Numbered from the stretch's first letter, positions 1 to 11,789 are shown. The stretch: 64,000 nucleotides of DNA from Ilex aquifolium (GCA_951799425.1 OX637394.1:33144001-33208000), one strand, 5' to 3'. Translations and numbers: made by a program. The notes: a model not told the origin generated them from the letters alone.

Positions 1-1963
1 TTCAACTCCTATTTTGATTGTCCCAGAAAGGGGACAGAGGTACACAGTGTATTGTGATGCCTCTAAGGACGGACTTGGATGAGTTTTGATGCAGTCCGGG
101 AGGGTGGTGGCTTATGGTTCTCGGCAGTTAAAGAACCACGAGCAGAATTACCCCACACATGACATGGAGTTGGCGGCCATTGTCTTTGCCTTGAAGGTTT
201 GGCGCCACTATCTATACGGTGAGCAGTTCGAGGTGTTTTCAGACCACAAAAGTCTGAAGTACATCTTTTCACAACGGGACCTCAACATGAGGCAACGCAG
301 GTGGATGGAGTATCTGGAGGATTATGACTTCACTTTGCATTACCATCCCGGTAAGGCAAATGTGGTGGCTGATGCACTCAGCCGGAAGTCACGGGGAGTC
401 TTGGCTAGTGTAGTTTCCCGAGAGTGGCAGATGCTCGAGACTGTGGGACAGTTCGGGCTATGTTATATGGGTCAGGCTCAGGGTACTTTGGGGAGTTTGG
501 TGGCTACGCCTTCCCTACTGATCAGGGTTATTGAGTCTCAGAGTCAGGACACAGAGCTATTGTCCATCCGGGACCGTGTACAGGCAGGTACAGGTGACGA
601 GGGCTGGGCCATTCACTCGGATGGTAGTCTTCGGTATCGAGGAAGGGTTGTGGTTCCTCAGTTGGCGGATCTGAGAGAGGAGATCCTTAAGGAGTTCCAT
701 TGCTCTCGTTTTGCGGTTCATCCATGGGGCACGAAGATGTATCATGATCTTCGTCGCCAGTATTATTGGAATGGGATGAAGCGGCAGGTTGGTGATTTTG
801 TTAGTAGATGTCTCACGTGTCAGCAAGTGAAGGCTGAACACCAGAGACCAGTAGGGTTACTCCAGCCATTGGAGGTAGCTGAGTGGAAGTGGGAACATGT
901 CACGATGGATTTTGTGACTCACTTGCCATGGACATCGCGGGGACATGATGCGGTATGGGTGATAGTGGACCGGCTTACGAAGTCGGCACACTTTTTGGCT
1001 GTGCGGATGACCTTCACACTGGAGGAATTCTGCAGGTTATATATACGGGAGATTGTCCGGTTGCATGGGGTACCCGTATATATAGTATCAGATCGGGATC
1101 CCAGGTTTACGGCTCATTTTTGGGAGAGTTTCCAACGAGCTATGGGGACACAGCTGATGATGAGCACTGTTTTTCATCCCCAGACGGACGATCAGTCTGA
1201 GAGGACCATTCAGACATTAGAGGACATGCTACGGGCATGTGTCCTAGATCTCAAGGGTAGCTGGGAAGATCATTTACCCTTGGTGGAGTTCGCCTATAAC
1301 AATAGTTATCAGGCGAGCATACAGATGACACCCTATGAGGCACTATATGGGAGGCCATGTCGATCTCCGATTTGTTGGACAGAGGTTGGAGAGAGACCTT
1401 CTACGGGTCCGGACTTGGTTAGAGACACCTCAGAGAAGGTGGGCTTGATACGAAAGCGTCTTCTCACGGCTCAGAGCCGATAGAAGAGCTACGCCGATAG
1501 ACGGCGGCGACCTCTAGAGTTTGAGGTGGGAGATCATGTCTTCTTGAAGGTGATGCCTACGAGAGGAGTGGTCAGGTTTGGCAAGCGAGGAAAGTTGTCA
1601 CCGAGGTATATCGGGCCATTTGAGATACTTGAGAGGGTTGGTACAGTCGCTTACCGGTTGGCGTTACCGCCAGATTTATCGAGTGTTTACGCGGTGTTCC
1701 ATGTCTCTATGCTCCGGAAATACACCCCAGATCTGACTCATGTGATGGATTGGGGCGACCTTGTTGTTGATGCAGATGGGACCTTCGAGGAGGGACTGGT
1801 GCATATCATGGTTAGCCGAGATCAGGTTTTGCGAGGCAAGACCGTGAGGCTAGTGAAGGTGTTGTGGCAGCACCGAGGAGTGGAAGATGCGACGTGGGAG
1901 CGCGAGGACACTATACGTACCAATTATCCTTTCTTGTTTGAGGATAGAGGTACGTTTTTATAG
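1..1963 (+). pseudogene. pol: Family A pol remnant: RNase H, integrase, chromodomain
   Basis: This encodes the C-terminal part of a Ty3/Gypsy polyprotein. In order I see an RNase H region (CDAS near the left edge, then [20 protein letters not shown] and [11 protein letters not shown]), an HHCC zinc finger of integrase (HCSRFAVHP...CLTCQQVK), the integrase core ([26 protein letters not shown] with its acidic residue), a GPY/F-type module (SPRYIGPFEILERV) and a chromodomain-like end ([19 protein letters not shown]). In the family these domains degrade the RNA template, insert the cDNA and probably guide it to chromatin. The N-terminal part lies outside the window. It is a fossil copy with about one or two breaks. 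Confidence 0.93.
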
Positions 1964-2043
1964 TCATTTACTATTACATGACTGTAGCATATGCATGCGG
2001 TTACGTGTGTATGTGTATGTAAATTTCGGGGATGAAATTCTTT

Positions 2044-2058
2044 TTAAGGGGGGGAGAA
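2044..2058 (+). other. Polypurine tract of family A
   Basis: A purine run (AAGGGGGGGAGAA) abuts the TG that starts the LTR. The same tract is found, reverse complemented, next to the LTRs at 49391 and 55468. In the family it primes plus-strand DNA synthesis. Confidence 0.85.
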
Positions 2059-2447
2059 TGTAAAACCTGGGAAATTTTGAATTTTTCGTGAATAAGGGCA
2101 AAATGGTCATTTGCCATCCTAATGCTTATTTGAAATACTCATGCTCTAGACATCGGATGAGGAAACGGAGTTCGCCGTTGGATTCGTATCGCGAAATCGA
2201 GTCACCCTTTCAAATTTCGTCAAATTCTGAGATAGTTGGATTTTTGCACGTCGTTCGAGGCGACTGCGTGGCGACTTAAATTTCAGGGGTCCCTAAAAAC
2301 ACTTTTTTCTAAAATATCCTAAATAAAAAGTGAAAGTTCAAATAAAATTAATTTGAACTTAATCCGAGTTATAATGAACCGTTTTGGGGCGAAAAACGGA
2401 CCCGAAAGTCGGAAATATGCGGTGCGATGTGGACCGCTCATTTGCGA

Positions 2448-2458
2448 CTATAAATATG
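2448..2458 (+). promoter_or_regulatory. TATA box of the family A LTR
   Basis: CTATAAATATG sits about 390 bp into the LTR. The equivalent in the minus-strand copies is near 48994-49004. Transcription would be expected to begin roughly 30 bp downstream, which leaves a leader of about 1.9 kb inside the LTR. The start site is inferred. Confidence 0.6.
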
Positions 2459-2753
2459 GGCCTAAATTAGATATTTTACACAAAATATCTAAAAAAAACC
2501 AGTGTTGGACGTTCTTGGAGAGAGAAGAGAGAAAAAGTGGGTTTTCAAGTTTTCTTTCGCCGATTCCGGGAGTTCCGTCCGTCGGAATTCGTCAGTCCAG
2601 AAGTCAAAGTTCATCTACGCGACAAGGGCTACGCGTACATACCAAAAAGAGCTGATTTCACCGAAGATCCAAAGACGGAATTTTGGGAAAATCAAATATT
2701 TGGACTTATATCTTGTTCTTGGAGGTTCTACCGGTTGTTTTACGCTCCAAGAG

Positions 2754-3907
2754 GTAGGGTTCCCTTCTACCTTGGTTCATTTCTAACCTATGGTGTCATA
2801 AGTAATGGTTAGATGTATAGAGTTGTTATGACTTGTCTATAGTCATGGCAATCATGAAAGGAATATAGAAATGGCCTAGATAAATTCTTTGTTAAATTTG
2901 GTCTAGGGAAGTTACTTGTGAAATTTTCTTGTAACTTGTTATTATGTGGGCAAATTTTGTGATAACATGATGATTTTCTTGATGGTGTTTGCTAAATGCC
3001 TATGTGTGGATAAAGTTTGTTATGATACAATTATGTATAGCATTTTTGGATATTGTAGTGAAGGAATTGTTGATATATGCATGTTTTGATATATTGACAT
3101 TGTGACAAAATATGGTATTTATATGTTTGTAATATAAATTGACATGGATATGTTGAAATTGTTCGTATGGCACCCATTACATATTAAACATGTGATAAAA
3201 TTTCTCATTGGGCATGATTGCATATTGAGCATGACATTGACATCACATTCATGGGCTTAGGCATGAGTGTGGGTGTGTATGCATGGTTAACCAAACACCA
3301 TTCTTGGTGATTGATGGGTGGGCTCGGGAAAGTTGGGTTGAAAATCCGACTGAGTCGCATGGCTGCATGAAAGAAAAACTTGTGTCAGGTATAGCAAGAA
3401 GGGGTAGATCCCCTCCCTCGGGTGCAAGACCCGACGACTTGGTTATACACTCCCCTGTGGTGAAATTACGGAAAATTGTAGTATGGTGTACGGAACCGGC
3501 GGTATAAAATCCAAAATCCGTTGCCCAACGAGACACAAGATTTTGATTACATAAACACTCATTCAATGGGTGACATCCAACAATGATTTGATTTTGCAAA
3601 TACATGTTTTCAATTCAAACGGTCATTGGATGTATTTTCCATCAGTTGATGGGGTTACTACACATTGGCATTGCATTGTGTTGTAGGAGTCGGTAAGGAC
3701 TTGGGTTAAGATGCATGAGTGAGTCTCACCTGATTTCATGGCATGACATGGTAGCATTCCAACATTGAATACATATTCTTGTATGGAATGGTTGTTAAAT
3801 GTTGTTTGTTGCATGTACACATTTCATATGCATCTAAGGTGTGGAGTAGCCTTTGTAGGATATACTCTACTGGGCGTTGGCTCACCCTATACGGGAACAC
3901 ATTTCAG
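2754..3907 (+). other. Predicted leader intron in the family A LTR
   Basis: The donor reads GAG|GTAGGG. The acceptor is ACATTTCAG|GTGG, preceded by a branch-point-like CTCAC in GGCTCACCCTATAC. The same arrangement recurs in families B, F, G and B-prime. It is predicted from sequence alone; no transcript data were available. Confidence 0.5.
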
Positions 3908-4414
3908 GTGGGAGAAATACACCGGTGGATGGCTCCAATTCGGACCCTCATGTTTGAAGAAAGCCGAATGTGGCTTTATTTTGTGTTAATGTAAAACACT
4001 TGTGAAACTTATGTCTTGGGCATGTAATCTTTTGCAAATAATTGTAATAGAACTTATATGAATTATTGTTAAAACAACCTTGCATGTTTTGACATAGGTA
4101 GGGATAAATGGACCCGGTGTGGTCAATGTTTATAAGTATGGATAAATAGACCCGGTGTGGTCAATGTTTACTTATAAATGGACCCGGTGTGGTCATTGTT
4201 TTATATTGGGCCTCGGATGGGTCATGTGAAAATATATTGCACATGTTGAGTTTTGGGTAGAGCTCCCCGTACAAAGGAGACTCTGCCCGAATTTTGTTAA
4301 ATTATGGACCCCGGTAAATGGGGCATAACGGCGCAATACTGAGTTACCCGGTATCCACGGGTATTCCGCGGGTTGATGGGAAATCAACAGACCCCCGGGT
4401 TTTGGGGTGTCACA

Positions 4415-5478
4415 ACTCAACTCTAAATTAACATTACATTTCATCTAATAAACATTCAATTAATAAATAAACGATGGTAATTTGATAAATTGAGTGTATA
4501 TTTAATGCACTTGAATATAAATTAAATGAATTGAATGTTAATTTTATGTTAATTTGATGAATTGAATATTAATTGGATGTGATTGAATGTTAAGTTGATG
4601 AATTAAATGTTTATTAGATGAAATTGAATGTTGATTTGAAGAATTGAATGTTAATTTGTTATTTATTTGAAAAATTAAACGTTTATTGGATGAAATTGCA
4701 CGTTACTTTGGTGTTAATTTGTTAAATCGAGGATTTTTTATGTAAATTTTATGAATTGAATGTTACTTGAATGAATTTGAATATAAATTGGATGAGATTG
4801 AATGTTACGTTGATGAATTAAATGTTTATTACGTAAAATTAAATGTTGATTTGAAGAATTGAATGTTAATTTGGTGTAAATTTGATGAATTGAGTATTAA
4901 TTGCATGTTACTTGTTGATTTAACAAATTGAGTATTTATTAGATGAGTTTGGATGTTAATTTGATGAATTATAATATCAAAAGGTTAAAAGTGTAATATC
5001 AAAGGGATAAAAGTGTAATATGATAGGAGAAGTAAGTGTAATTATACACACGATCGGTCCACCATTCCTTAGACCGGTCTTAGTTTAAATTATATTTACA
5101 CCCCTAAACTATAACACTATTTTTATTTTGTTCCCAATCTAACCCAACACAATTAAATTAACATTCAATTTTATGAAATTAATATTTAATTCATCAAATT
5201 AATATCAAATTAACATTTAATTCATCCAATTAATATTCAATTCATCAAATTAATACTAAATCGACATTCAATTCATTCAATTACCACTCAATTTATCAAA
5301 ATTAACATCCAAAATAATCCAAAAAAAATTTAATTTATCAAATCAACACCAAACCAAAGTAATATGAAAATTAATCAAATAAACATTTAATTCGTTAACT
5401 CAACTCTAAATTAACATTATATTTCATCTAATAAACATTCAATTAATAAAATTAACATTTAAATTCAACTATTAACAT
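4415..5478. repeat. AT-rich fold-back repeat, copy 1
   Basis: The left arm is a degenerate string of GAATTGAATGTTAATTTGATG-like units. The right arm (from about 5140) is their reverse complement (AATTAACATTCAATTCATC). Between them (about 4970-5130) lies a core holding AAGTGTAATTATAC and GACCGGTC, itself partly palindromic. The same arms and core recur at 39735-42163 and in part at 20492-21611 and 23010-23549. I see no transposase and could not assign a family. Confidence 0.75.
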
Positions 5479-6044
5479 TGTAACACCCCAAAATCCACCC
5501 TGGACGGCATTACTATCTAAGACCATTCACAACATGAGAGCGACTAAATAAATTCCATAAATAAAGAAATTTCATTCATCATATATCATGTCCACAGTAT
5601 TATCCCAAAAGAATAAGTCAAATCATGGCAATTACATCCCAAAAGAATTAAACGTAACTTAGCAGTGGAATAACAAAAGATTATATTTTTACATGATTCC
5701 AAAATAGCCCTCCAATCTAATACAAAGAAGGACCGTCGAGATATCCACCTCCGGATCCCCCTACCCGTCTTCTAACTGATCCTCTTTTACAGCATCACCT
5801 GAAAAATGTGTTGGTTTGTAGGGGGTGAGCACTAAGCTCTGTAGGAAAATCCTCCCAAACTCAAACAAGGTTTAGAAAACATGTAAAGCAAGTCGGTCTC
5901 ATTTTACAAATATCATATGTAACTTTTGAAGTAAAACCAGGACATTTAAATAGATCTCAAGTTTAAGGAACAACAGTAATTGAATGAATAAGTGGGACCA
6001 CTATACAATTTAACAAACCATATCCAAATATAATCCAATCCACC
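5479..6044 (-). repeat. Family C solo LTR, left part
   Basis: It begins TGTAACACCCCAAAATCC after the target sequence AACAT (5474-5478). The other end of this LTR is at 20491, followed by AACAT again (20492-20496), so the two pieces are one insertion. No internal region of this family is present, which fits a solo LTR. A tandem array of family B interrupts it at 6045. Another C-like copy lies at 23550-25909. Confidence 0.85.
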
Positions 6045-6656
6045 TGTAACACCCCAAAACACACCCTGGACGGCATTACATTCTAAAACATTCATATCAT
6101 GAGAGCACTAATATAATTCCATCAATAAGAAAATTTTTCCATTCATCATCCATAGAATTTACAAGATCATCCCAAAAGAATAAGCCAAGCTATGGTATTT
6201 ACATCTCAAAAATTAATTAAAGTTGCACAGCGTAATAAACAAAAGAAACTAGACTACACAATGTTCCAAAAGAATGTCCTAGTCTAGTACAAAAGGGAAG
6301 GAGGTCGCTCTATGCGTCCACCTCGGGATCCACACTCCCGTCAAGTGGAGTCTCCCAAGTAGCGGGCTCCTCGACCCTTACGTCCTCCTCAAGTAGGTAA
6401 TCTGAAAAATGTTAGCGGTAGGGGGTGAGCACAAAGCTCTGTAGAAAAATTCTCTCAAACCCATACAAGGTTTAGAAAAACATTTAAAACGGTCGGTCTC
6501 ATTTTTAACATAACATAGATACATAATTTGAAATAAAACAGTGACATTTAAAAAGGATCTCAAGTTTATGTAAAAACATTACTTAAATGAATAAACGAGT
6601 ACCACATACAAATAATCACCATTTATTTGCCATAAACACTTTCCAACAATTCTTTC

Positions 6657-6898
6657 GGTAGGTGGCATACTTTAGGGTAACCTCCACCCCCATTATTTCG
6701 TTAGGTGGCATACTTTAGGGTAACCCATTCATTCGGTAGGTGGCATACTTTTGGGTAACCTCCACCCCCATTCATTTCGGTAGGTGGCATACTTTAGGGT
6801 AACCTCAACCCCCATTCATTCGGTAGGTGGCATACTTTATGGTAACCTCCACCCCCATTCTTTCGGTAGGTGGCATACTTTAGGGTAACCTCCACCCC
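6657..6898 (-). repeat. Six-unit short tandem repeat in the B LTR leader
   Basis: Six units of 35-44 bp share the core GGTAGGTGGCATACTTTAGG followed by GTAACCTCCACCCCC. The same six-unit block is present in the other two B LTRs (about 10260-10502 and 17158-17400), while the related solo LTR at 33836 has a single unit near 34456. The expansion therefore predates the array. Confidence 0.88.
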
Positions 6899-6989
6899 AC
6901 CCTTTAGGTCATCTTTGATTCTCAAGCATCCTTACAAGGAACCTCTTGGGAAGGGGTGAGCATCCTTACAAGGAACCTCTCACTCATGT

Positions 6990-8358
6990 GCATCACAAAC
7001 CTACGATAATAGCCGGCTAACCCCAAGAAACTCTGTACTTCCGTCACGTTCTTCGGTGGTTCCCATTTCATCACGGCCTCAATCTTTATGGAATCGAATG
7101 CTACTCCTTGTTCGGACACAACATGGCCAAAGAACTTCACTTCCTTCATCCAAAACTCACACTTGCTCATCTTCGCATATAACTTATGTTCTCTCAATGT
7201 TTGTAGCACAATAGAGAGATGACGAGCATGTTCCTCCTGAGTCTGTGAGTAAACCAATATGTCATCAATAAACACAATGACAAATTGATCGAGGTAAGGC
7301 CGGAAGACTCTGTGCATTAAATCCATGAAGGCTGCGGGGGCATTAGTCAATCCGAACGGCATCACCGTATACTCGAAATGACCATACCGGGTACGGAAAG
7401 CAGTCTTAGGAATATCCTCCTCCTTAATCCGCAGCTGATGATACCCCGTGCGAAGATCAATCTTGGAGTAATACTTCGAACCCTTCAACTGATCAAATAA
7501 GTCATCAATTCTCGGAAACGAATACTTATTCTTCACGGTAACCCGATTCAACCTCCGGTAATCCGTGCACAACCGTAGAGTCTCATCCGTTTTCTTCACA
7601 AAGAGGACCGGGGCTCCCCAGGGTGAAGTGCTTAGACGGATAAACCCAATCGCCAACAAATGATCCAACTGCTTCCTTAGCTCCTTCAACTCCAAAGGTG
7701 CCATCCGGTAGGGAGCAATAGATATGGGTTCGGTTCCCGGATAGAGATCGATCTTGAATTCAATTTCCCTATGTGGCGGTAATCCGGGTAATTCCTCAGG
7801 AAAAACATCCGAAAACTCCGATACAATTAACACCACATCCCTGTGGAGTTTATCCTTGTTATCTCCCATCAAGCTAGCTAAGAAAGTCAATTGACTTCCT
7901 GCTTTCGCTTTTAAGAATCTACTACCCGTAGTAGGAAATGGATGGAAAGAATCTCGGTTATTCACAAAACTAAAAATGACTCCTCCCGGTAACTGAAATG
8001 TAATCCGCTTGCGGAAACAATCCATTACCGCCCGGAAAGCGGACAACAAGTTCATCCCAAAAATCACATCATACCCCTTTATCTCTAAAGCAATCAAATC
8101 CACAATCAATTCGTGCTCCCCAATGCGAAGCACGCAACCCTTGCAGACTCGGCTAGTATCTAACCGTCCTCCCGTGGGCAAGCTAATATTCATAACATGC
8201 TCTAGCTTCGCGAAACTCAATCCCAAATCAAGTGCATATGTCGTGCGTACAAATGAGTGTGTTGCACCGGGGTCAAATAATATTCGGGCCCAAGAATTAT
8301 AAATAAGGACGATACCTTCCACAACGGCGTTGGCAATGTCCTCCTCTGGCTGAGTCAA
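6990..8358 (-). pseudogene. pol: Family B pol remnant: protease and N-terminal RT
   Basis: This encodes the start of the B polyprotein. It shows an aspartic-protease-like region ([11 protein letters not shown], residues about 27-36), the RT entry region ([17 protein letters not shown]) and the RT active site ([12 protein letters not shown], about residues 360-371). It is nearly identical to 13886-15256 in the neighbouring unit. RNase H and integrase are not part of this unit, so it is a partial fossil copy. Its gag lies immediately upstream, in phase. Confidence 0.9.
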
Positions 8359-8466
8359 AGCAAATACTCGCCCTTGGTTGGCGCCGCCAGGGGCGTGAGC
8401 TTGTATCAGTTGCTGCGGTGCAGGCCTCGGTGGTGGTGGTTGGGCTGCTGGTACCTGTCTGGTGGT

Positions 8467-9459
8467 CTAGATAGGCCTCGGAGGTGGAAAAACTGGGCAA
8501 TGCATCCGAAAATGTCCCACACCTCCGCATGCAAAGCAGGATCGTGGGGTAATACCGGCTCTAGTCTGAATGTCTCCCTCTCCTCGGGCTGTCAAAATTC
8601 GTTGTCCACATGTCTGGTCTGGGCGACGGTATGGTGTCGGTCTCTGTGCCCCACTAGTGCTAGCCCCCGTCCGGATCGGACCTCCTCTCGAGAAGCCCTG
8701 TCGTCTCTGGCTATCCTCTATGTCTCTCTCTACCAGTGCAGCTCTGTCCACCAGGTCCACAAAATCACGGATCCTGAGAGCTACCAACTTCTCCCTAATT
8801 ACGGGCCTCAGACCCTGCTCGAAGCGCTTGGCCCTGTCGGCCTCAGTAGATATAAATCCCGTAGCATAACGGGAGAGCTCGTCGAACCGCCTCTCATACT
8901 CAGCCACGGTCATACCACCTTGTCGTAATGCAAGAAAATCCGCCTTCATTCGGTCTCTGACCGATTCAGGAAAATATTTATCTTGGAAAAGTTGATCGAA
9001 TTCTTCCCAAGTGCGTGTGTCGGTGTCCCTTCTCCTCTTTATGGCATCCCACCAATAGTCGGCCTCCCCCTCAAACAGGTAGGTCGCCAAACCCACTCTC
9101 AACTCCTCGGCAACTCCCATGCCGTCACAGATCTTCTTCACTCGGCGGATCCATCTATCCGCCTCCAAAGGATTGGAGCTCCCTTGGAAGTTGGGTGGTC
9201 GTTGTCGTAAGAATTCCCGAAGAGCTATCATCCTTCGGTCTCCGTTCCCATTGCCCGGTACTTGAGCGAGAGGATGAGCTCCACCATTGTGGTTGTTGTT
9301 ACCATTTTGGCTTTGTACCAAAGTGGTGAGCTCCCTCAAGCATTGGTAAATGCCTTGCATGGTATCCGGAGGTGGTGGTGGTGGTGGATTTGCTTGACCT
9401 CCACGGCCACGCCCACGCCCACGTCCGCGTCCCCGTGTACCGTCCATCCTGCACATCAA
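8467..9459 (-). CDS. gag: Family B Gag (left unit)
   Basis: An uninterrupted 330-residue reading frame. The N-terminus is rich in Gly-Arg pairs and a proline run (residues about 7-31), followed by the retrotransposon Gag domain (about 75-200, with EADYWWDAI, FDQLFQDKYFP and MTVAEYERRFDELSRYA) and a CX2CX4HX4C zinc knuckle, CFACGGVGHFRMHC, near residues 308-321. Gag forms the particle that packages element RNA. The protein is identical to that of the next unit by inspection. It belongs to a partial element, so it is at best a relic with an open frame. Confidence 0.88.
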   Translation of the reverse strand: MMCRMDGTRGRGRGRGRGRGGQANPPPPPPPDTMQGIYQCLRELTTLVQSQNGNNNHNGGAHPLAQVPGNGNGDRRMIALREFLRQRPPNFQGSSNPLEADRWIRRVKKICDGMGVAEELRVGLATYLFEGEADYWWDAIKRRRDTDTRTWEEFDQLFQDKYFPESVRDRMKADFLALRQGGMTVAEYERRFDELSRYATGFISTEADRAKRFEQGLRPVIREKLVALRIRDFVDLVDRAALVERDIEDSQRRQGFSRGGPIRTGASTSGAQRPTPYRRPDQTCGQRILTARGEGDIQTRAGITPRSCFACGGVGHFRMHCPVFPPPRPI

Positions 9460-9632
9460 TCCATAATTTAGTTCCCTTGATGTGCAAGATATAAACTAAA
9501 GTGATATGTAGGATGTCTTGATTTAAGCATAAGGCATATACAAAATTTAACTTAACAATTTCCTTCACCCTAAACCTACATCTCTAGTGGTAATCCATAA
9601 CATACAGCTCCCATGTAAGACCTAAAGCCTAG

Positions 9633-9644
9633 GCTCTGATACCA
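9633..9644 (-). other. Primer binding site, initiator-Met type
   Basis: On the minus strand TGGTATCAGAGC lies four bases after the LTR end. It is complementary to the 3' end of plant initiator tRNA-Met, the usual primer of Tekay/Del elements. A second copy is at 16531-16542. Confidence 0.9.
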
Positions 9645-10005
9645 ACTTTGTAACACCCCAAAACACACCCTGGACGGCATTACATTCTAAAACATTCATA
9701 TCATGAGAGCACTAATATAATTCCATCAATAAGAAAATTTTTCCATTCATCATCCATAGAATTTACAAGATCATCCCAAAAGAATAAGCCAAGCTATGAC
9801 ATTTACATCTCAAAAATTAATTAAAGTTGCACAGCGGAATAAACAAAAGAAACTAGACTACACAATGTTCCAAAAGAATGTCCTAGTCTAGTACAAAAAG
9901 GAAGGAGGTCGCTCTATCCGTCCACCTCGGGATCCACACTCCCGTCAAGTGGAGTCTCCCAAGTAGCGGGCTCCTCGACCCTTACGTCCTCCTCAAGTAG
10001 GTAAT

Positions 10006-11002
10006 CTGAAAAATGTTAGCGGTAGGGGGTGAGCACAAAGCTCTGTAGAAAAATTCTCTCAAACCCATACAAGGTTTAGAAAAACATTTAAAACGGTCGG
10101 TCTCATTTTTAACATAACATAGATACATAATTTGAAATAAAACAGTGACATTTAAAAAGGATCTCAAGTTTATGTAAAAACATTACTTAAATGAATAAAC
10201 GAGTACCACATACAAATAATCACCATTTATTTGCCATAAACACTTTCCAACAATTCTTTCGGTAGGTGGCATACTTTAGGGTAACCTCCACCCCCATTAT
10301 TTCGTTAGGTGGCATACTTTAGGGTAACCCATTCATTCGGTAGGTGGCATACTTTTGGGTAACCTCCACCCCCATTCATTTCGGTAGGTGGCATACTTTA
10401 GGGTAACCTCAACCCCCATTCATTCGGTAGGTGGCATACTTTAGGGTAACCTCCACCCCCATTCTTTCGGTAGGTGGCATACTTTAGGGTAACCTCCACC
10501 CCACCCTTTAGGTCATCTTTGATTCTCAAGCATCCTTACAAGGAACCTCTTGGGAAGGGGTGAGCATCCTTACAAGGAACCTCTCACTCATGTGCATCAC
10601 AAACAACCCAACCAAGCTTACAATTCCAATATTGATTTCAATTTACAATCATCTATCCAAAATCCCCCAAAATATATCATGTAATAATTCCACAACCAAC
10701 AAAGAAAATACATGAGATCACAATAACATCATTGTTCAACCCAACACAAAGCACTAAGGGTTCGAAAATCCATAATAAAGAAAGCATTTAAGAAAGAAAT
10801 ACATCACTCTCCAAAAATGAGGGTTTTAAAACTAGAGAAGAGATTTCATGGGTATTAAACCCTAGCTTTGTTCAAACCATGTAATCTTTGCCAAAAAGCC
10901 TAAGAGATGATGATTTCATAACATATATATACCATTGATAGCCAAAGTATACATATATAAATACCCTAGCCTCAATGTAAGAGAGTGAGAGAAAACCCCT
11001 AC
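10006..11002 (-). other. Predicted leader intron in the B LTR
   Basis: Minus-strand donor AGAAG|GTAGGGG and acceptor AACATTTTTCAG|ATTACC. The stretch before the acceptor, GTGCTCACCCCCTAC, contains a plant-type branch-point match (CTCAC) and is nearly invariant in the F and G LTRs. Length 997 nt. It is predicted, not observed. Confidence 0.5.
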
Positions 11003-11158
11003 CTTCTTCTTCCTTAGTGTTCTTTGAGGAACTTGAAGTTTTGATCCTCTTCAATGTGTAAATCCTCTCTTGATCTTGTGTTTTCCCCTTCTTTCTTCCT
11101 CTCTAAGATTATCTAGGGTTAGAAATGTTGAAATGAGGCAAAGAGAGGCGTCCTTATG

Positions 11159-11167
11159 TATTTATAG
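11159..11167 (-). promoter_or_regulatory. TATA box of the B LTR
   Basis: CTATAAATA on the minus strand, with the palindrome array 50-240 bp upstream. The same box is found in the other B LTR, in the B-prime LTR near 35439-35447 and in the G LTR at 62291-62299. Confidence 0.65.
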
Positions 11168-11218
11168 TGAAAGAAATGGCCTCCTGTGCGCGATTCTGAA
11201 GTTTAGAATTCGTAACTC

Positions 11219-11397
11219 ACGTTCGAACGTTATTGGCGTTCGAACGCCAATAGTGAAAAATTTTGATTTACGTTCGAACGTCACTTTGGCGTTCAAACGT
11301 TGGTTGCTCCCAGTACTTTTTCATTTTCATCAGAGCTCTGCAGACACCAAAGTACTGGGACTCCCTCACGTTCGAACGTCTATTAACGTTCGAACGT
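11219..11397 (-). promoter_or_regulatory. Palindrome array ACGTTCGAACGT in the B LTR U3
   Basis: Perfect ACGTTCGAACGT sites lie at 11219-11230, 11270-11281, 11368-11379 and 11386-11397. A 22-bp perfect palindrome centred on TTCGAA lies at 11231-11252, and a near-match lies around 11287-11300. An inverted pair CCCAGTACTTT / AAAGTACTGGG sits between them. The array ends just upstream of the TATA box. The role is unknown; a binding site for a dimeric protein is one possibility. Confidence 0.7.
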
Positions 11398-11789
11398 CAT
11401 CCCAGTTTCTGCTGAAACTTCCAGTGAAGTTTTTTCCTATTTAGAGATTGATTTGGAAAATTTTCGTGAAATACTCTTTTGTAGCCCTGGAAGTATGCTA
11501 TCTACTTTCAAAAGTTCAGAGCCAACGGACATTAGCATAAAAAGTTATGATCAAAATACTAGGACGTGTCCAAAATCCTTTCTACTCAAGTTTTCTCTTA
11601 AATGTGCTTTCATTCCAAAAATCTTCCTAGCTTCTAAAACATACCCTATTACACCGCCTAAAATTTTTATTTCTACTTTTCCAATCTACCAAATTCAAAC
11701 ACACATCACTACACATATCCCCATTTTTACAACAATTATTTACTATATATCTATATACATATATAAAAGAAAAAATGCGGGGTGTTACA

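Larger units (their letters stand above)
1..4414 (+). mobile_element. Family A Ty3/Gypsy chromovirus (Tekay/Del type), 3' part
   Basis: This is the downstream part of an LTR retrotransposon that begins left of the window. It contains the end of pol, a polypurine tract and a complete 3' LTR. The same family forms the tandem array at 42694-60574 on the other strand, which identifies its parts. The order RNase H, integrase, chromodomain is that of plant chromoviruses. It looks broken in a small number of places. The right flank is AT-rich fold-back repeat; the left target-site copy is outside the window. Confidence 0.93.
2059..4414 (+). repeat. Family A 3' LTR
   Basis: It begins TGTAAAACC directly after the polypurine tract and ends GGGGTGTCACA, about 2,356 bp. 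It aligns throughout with the reverse-complemented LTRs at 47063-49391 and 53140-55468. A TATA box, a predicted leader intron and a GGGTAGAGCTCCCC hairpin lie inside. It carries none of the palindrome arrays seen upstream of the TATA box in families B, C, F and G. Confidence 0.93.
6045..9648 (-). mobile_element. Partial family B element, left unit of the array
   Basis: It combines part of an LTR with the gag and upstream pol part of the internal region. In the shared parts it differs from the central element at roughly ten positions over about 2.6 kb by eye, so the copies separated recently. It is a broken, partial copy. Confidence 0.88.
9649..11789 (-). repeat. Family B LTR, shared by two elements
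   Basis: It runs from TGTAACACCCCGC (minus-strand start, 11789) to TTTTGGGGTGTTACA (9649), 2,141 bp. A primer site lies on its left and a polypurine tract on its right, so it is both a 5' LTR and a 3' LTR. Compared with 16547-18687 I count roughly twenty mismatches, almost all in the U3-side 900 bp and essentially none in the other 1,240 bp. Confidence 0.93.

Noticed and set aside
8374-8928. Plus-strand frame of 184 residues, repeated at 15272-15826
   Set aside because: It is antisense to B gag and the gag-pol linker. Its conservation is that of the gag DNA itself.
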